Positions 60,746 through 64,000 of a stretch of 64,000 nucleotides of DNA are shown here, one piece after another; position 1 is the stretch's first letter, and each line of letters begins with the position of its first letter. The stretch is from assembly GCA_006384855.1 (NCBI GenBank), contig VCJN01003282.1, positions 1-64,000 of the forward strand, in the 5' to 3' direction. Source of the DNA: Tetraselmis striata. Taxonomy: Eukaryota > Chlorophyta > Chlorodendrophyceae > Chlorodendrales > Chlorodendraceae. The notes under the pieces were generated by a model that ran no database searches, was not told where the DNA came from, and saw only the letters and a program-made list of their open reading frames with translations. Position numbers and translations under genes: made by a program.

Positions 60746-62082
60746 CCGGGGCCTTTCTCCTCGCTGCTACAGGCTTCGAGTCGGCGTCGAGGCGGGAGCA
60801 CATGGCGGAGGCGGAGGCCAACGAGCACGTGCGCTCACACCCGGAGGAAGGGCAGGAGGAGGCGCAGCTGCTAGCGCCAGGCGTGGCGTGGGAGCCGCCG
60901 CCCGCGTTGCTGCTGGGGCCGGAGCACACCGCGACGGGGCGCGGGGAGGACAGCCTGGAGGCGCCGCAGCAGCTGCGGCGCGAGGCGGGCCTGGTGCCGT
61001 CGCTCTACTCGGGCGGCCTGTCCCAGGAGCACAGCCCCAAGGAGCCGATGCTGCTGTCCAAGCAGGAGCGCGAGGCGCTGCAGCAGCCCGTGCCGAGCAT
61101 CCCCTGGGCGGTCGAGGAGCCCGCGGCGCCCGCGCAGCCGGCCGCCCCGCAGGCCGTGCAGGCGCTGCCGGCCGGCGCCCCTGCCGGCACCGGCACGTCC
61201 TCGGTGCTGGAGCTCGTGTCCCAGATGGACCCCGCGCTCCTGTCGCAGCTGCAGGCCATGACCAGCGGCGCGCCGGCGCCCACGCCCGTGGCCAGCCAGG
61301 CCCCTCCGGCTCAGCCAGGCTGGGAGCGGCCCCACGCGCCTCCGCACGCTCTGCCTCCGGACCAGGGCCAGGCGCCGCCTCCGGGGTTTGCCAACGACGG
61401 CTGGGGCACAACCCTGGGGCCTCCGCCCGCAATGGCGCAGCAGCCGCCTCCGGGGGGGGATACCTCCTGGCGCGCGCTGGGCGACCGGGCGCACGGTGGC
61501 TCCCCGCCCCCCCGCGGGGGAGGCCGGCGGCACGAGCGCCGCGACAGCGGCTGGGACGCGCCGCGCGCGAGCGGGTGGGACCGCCCGGGCGGCGAGCGCC
61601 GAGGCAGCGGGGACCTGGCGGCCTGGCGGGAGGAGCGCGAGCGCGAGGGCCGCGGCCGCCCTGCCCCCGGCCCTGGGCCCGGTGGCTGGGACCGCCGGCC
61701 TGGTCCTGGCGTCGACCGGCGCGGCGGCGGGGACCGTGACCTCGCAGCTTGGCGGGAGGAGCGGGAGCGCGAGGTTGGGCGGCTTGGGGCCAGCATTGGC
61801 TGGAGGCAGGTGGAGGCGGAGCGCCCCTCCGGGCCGCGGGGGCCGGGCGGGCCGCCGCCGCCCTCCGGCCCGGTCGGCCCGCCCCCCAGCGGCAAGGCAT
61901 GCCTCTTCTTCAACACGCCCAAGGGCTGCCGCAACGGGGCCGCCTGCAAGTTCGCGCACGTGGAGGTGCGCATGAAGCAGGACGAACTGGTCTCGCACAT
62001 CTCCGCCATCTCCAAGCGCCCGCCGCCGCGAGAGGTGCAGTACGACCAGTACCACCCCGCCACCCGGCGGCGGCTCGACTGA
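56108..62082 (+). CDS. PNUTS/PPP1R10-like protein: half-CXXC, TFIIS N-domain, RVxF, CCCH finger
   Basis: Four exons (56108-56255, 56446-59488, 59627-60354, 60773-62082) join in phase to about 1,742 residues. Residues about 60-750 are Ala/Thr/Pro-rich low complexity with a 73-residue internal repeat. A zinc motif C-x2-C-x2-C-x8-C (C772, C775, C778, C787) follows a basic stretch and resembles half a CXXC finger. A TFIIS N-terminal (LW) helical domain spans about 895-1055. KTVSF at 1262-1266 fits an RVxF PP1-docking site. A CCCH finger (C1683, C1692, C1698, H1702; C-x8-C-x5-C-x3-H) lies near the C terminus, after RG- and Pro-rich sequence. LW domain, RVxF and terminal CCCH in that order match PNUTS, a nuclear PP1 regulator of RNA polymerase II elongation and termination. 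An in-frame ATG at 55967 is an alternative start; 56108 is chosen because the sequence downstream is more protein-like. PP1 binding is inferred. Confidence 0.85.
57303..57960. repeat. Coding tandem repeats (73-residue unit) in the PNUTS-like gene
   Basis: The phrase encoding SDS.P.ASASLSELPD begins at about 57303, 57522 and 57873, spaced 219 and 351 bases apart, both multiples of three. Intervening segments (DVTTATIGPTGG, ADTPGAPDFSTA) are also duplicated. The repeats keep the reading frame. Confidence 0.88.
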
Positions 62083-62303
62083 CCACGCACTGGCGACCCT
62101 GCTACCGGAGGCAAGCTGCCCCGCCCAGCCCAAGGAGCACCGCCGGCTGCCGCCGAAGCAGCAGTATTACCACCACTGCCGCCTCTATTGGGCTCACATC
62201 AAGCAGCGTCAACGGGCATGGATCTCACGCCGCACGCTCAAGCTAGTCAGCTGCACTTAGAAAATAGAGCCCCACACCAGGGGCGGCAGCGTTAGATTCA
62301 ATC

Positions 62304-62308
62304 TGTAA
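62304..62308 (+). terminator. Putative TGTAA polyadenylation signal of the PNUTS-like gene
   Basis: TGTAA 222 bases after the TGA at 62080-62082. Confidence 0.5.
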
Positions 62309-62548
62309 ATGAGCGTGAACCGTTGAATGCGAGCCGTGATGTGCCGCACCGCTAAGGGTTGCCTCTGGGTTACAGGTGCCAACGCACTGTCGCAAAAGCA
62401 TTTACAAGAAAGCGCTCACCCTTTGCCCTCCTCCAACCAAACGATTATATGATTATGAAGTAACTTCACAGTTGAATCAGCGATGCGTCGATTTTTCAGA
62501 AAATTTTAAAAGAACGGGTTATATCACTGGCCTACAGTTCCATGAATT

Positions 62549-62701
62549 GCATTGCCAGCGCCTTGAAGTACCAGTTTTTTTTCCCATTACCAGCAGCGAG
62601 TAGCGAGTACCAGTACCAGCAGCGAGCGTTCGCATTGCCAGCGCTTTGAAGTACCAGAGTTTTTTTTTCCATTACCAGCAGCGAGTAGCGAGTACCAGTA
62701 C
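62549..62701. repeat. 83-bp tandem duplication
   Basis: GCATTGCCAGCGC begins at 62549 and 62632, and each copy continues through a T-run and CATTACCAGCAGCGAGTAGC. Internal CAG/TACCAG repetition adds smaller repeats. Confidence 0.85.
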
Positions 62702-63835
62702 TCATAGCCTCCCAAGCGTGAGATCGTAATCGGACGGCTGTGTAATTAAGGACCGTGGGTGGGTGGGCGGGTGGGTGGATCACAGTACTTAGTAGTAAAT
62801 GCCAGTAGATAAGCGCTTTAATCATGCAATTATAGGCCCGATCCGCTGTACGATACGGGTACCCGTACGGCAATAAAGCTCACCGCCGAAAAATCGACGC
62901 TTCGCGCTGGATAAACATGTGATGCAACCGAGAAATGCACGTCAGGCACCCCGGAAGAAGGATAGTATGATCCGTGTCTTGAATAAAGTCCGTCGGCACC
63001 CGTAATGGTTCATGGCGCTCCGACAGGGGTCAATTGTACGTGCAATTTTCGCCTTGCATTTGTTACGGGTAGTTGGGGGCGGGAGTGGGTGCTTTGGGTC
63101 AGGGTTTGCATGATTTTACGGTCACATAAGGCTTCAAATGGCGTACCCAATTGGGGGGTGGCGCAATAGCGTTTGCTGCGGTATCGATCATCGCCTCGAG
63201 GATATAGCCAGTTTCAGGCAACACGAGTGCCCGCTTCGATCAGTATCGGTTCTCGTGGCGACTTGCCGGAGAGGAGGGGTTACGCGGCCAAAATCTATAT
63301 TTATTGCGTATTGTCCCAGTATAAAGGCACCGTACCGGCGTTTATGACTGATGAATGAAAAGATGCTGGTCGTAGCCGCTCGCTATCGCCAAATACAGCA
63401 GCCCACATAAGTATTTGCATGTTGTTATGGGTATGATTTGGCGGGTTTGGTCGCTTCTAGTCGGTAAACCCACGCATGGTCTACGCCGTTGCAGCCATTG
63501 CGAAGATAACCATGAAAGAGCGTGCACATGGTGTGCTAGGGCCAATGTGACGTCGCGCGTGGCGCGCGCGTCGCCCGTTATGCGGCACTACCAGTGTGAC
63601 AAGTGCTGCACGTACGGCCGGGCTGTGAACGATTTGAGCGCACGGCACGCCGACATTTGGACATAAAAAACCGTGTTTTCCTCCCATGGTTGCCGAGATA
63701 CATGTGTTGGCCACCTACCCCATGCCGCGAGGCGCACGGTTTGGAGTCTATGGTCAGCTAGTGGGCTGCATGCGACATTCTCAGACTGGCAGTTCGCCAT
63801 GCAAGAAGCAGAAATATTGCAATAACGTAGTTTTA

Positions 63836-63953
63836 ATAACATTTCGGCGTTTTATCAGATTGGGTTGCAAATTAGTGCGATGGAAAGCCCGTTTACCTGC
63901 GCTACCAAACGCACCAATTTTCAGCCCAATTTGATAAAACGCCTAAATGTTAT
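63836..63953. repeat. 118-bp foldback (MITE-like) element
   Basis: The left arm starts ATAACATTTCGGCGTTTTAT and the right arm ends with ATAAAACGCCTAAATGTTAT. Complementarity extends, with mismatches, over about 50 bases per arm around a central 10-12 bases. This is the structure of a miniature inverted-repeat element; no clear target-site duplication is visible. Confidence 0.8.
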
Positions 63954-64000
63954 GGCCTGTCAAAGTTACCCCCTGTTTTGGTATCCCAGCCAGCCCACTC

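Larger units (their letters stand above)
62083..64000. other. 3' flanking interval, no gene seen
   Basis: Apart from the 3' UTR of the PNUTS-like gene it holds an 83-base duplication (62549-62701) and a foldback element (63836-63953). The short frames at 63138-63666 have no recognisable motif. Confidence 0.6.

Noticed and set aside
61005..62133. Long minus-strand and alternate-frame frames opposite exon 4 of the PNUTS-like gene
   Set aside because: They are shadows of a GC-rich coding exon; only the plus-strand frame carries the CCCH finger and joins in phase with upstream exons.

Overview
The window reads as nuclear DNA of a core chlorophyte green alga. The evidence is GC-rich exons split by many short GT-AG introns, TGTAA-type polyadenylation signals 120-225 bases after several stop codons, eukaryotic protein families (RRP5, YEATS, PNUTS-like, ABC-F, NRAMP), a tRNA-derived SINE family and DIRS-like retroelement remnants. 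I cannot name the species. Long G or C homopolymers (10-40 bases) occur throughout; inside introns they are always C on the sense strand.

Layout. 1-2552 (+): 3' part of an NRAMP metal transporter, seven exons. 2553-6532: gene-poor, with a SINE and microsatellites. 6533-21040 (-): a complete RRP5 ribosome-biogenesis gene, modelled here as 30 exons and about 1,934 residues; its introns hold a 239-bp tandem array and other duplications. 21041-24172: repeats. 24173-26983 (+): a membrane-anchored tetratricopeptide-like gene with three in-frame stops and a frameshift, probably a pseudogene. 28584-30599 (-), extending upstream: an intronless ABC-F ATPase. 31125-40489: no convincing gene; tandem and foldback repeats. 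40490-41128 (-): intronless YEATS-domain (GAS41/Yaf9-like) gene. 41.6-52.2 kb: a retroelement cluster, with a degenerate reverse transcriptase/RNase H block framed by LTR-like repeats, a second SINE, and a second element framed by different terminal repeats and carrying a degenerate tyrosine recombinase. 52.2-56.1 kb: no clear gene. 56108-62082 (+): a four-exon PNUTS/PPP1R10-like gene of about 1,742 residues with a half-CXXC zinc motif, a TFIIS N-terminal domain, an RVxF PP1-docking motif and a C-terminal CCCH finger. 62083-64000: repeats and a foldback element.

The host genes are housekeeping functions with no operon-like relationship: metal import, pre-rRNA processing, ABC-F function, chromatin acyl-lysine reading and PP1 targeting in transcription. 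The most notable observations are the strand-specific intronic poly-C tracts, the PNUTS-like domain order with an added zinc motif, the SINE pair and the two degenerate retroelements. No wholly new system is evident. All gene models rest on reading splice sites and family resemblance by eye; no transcript data or database search was available.
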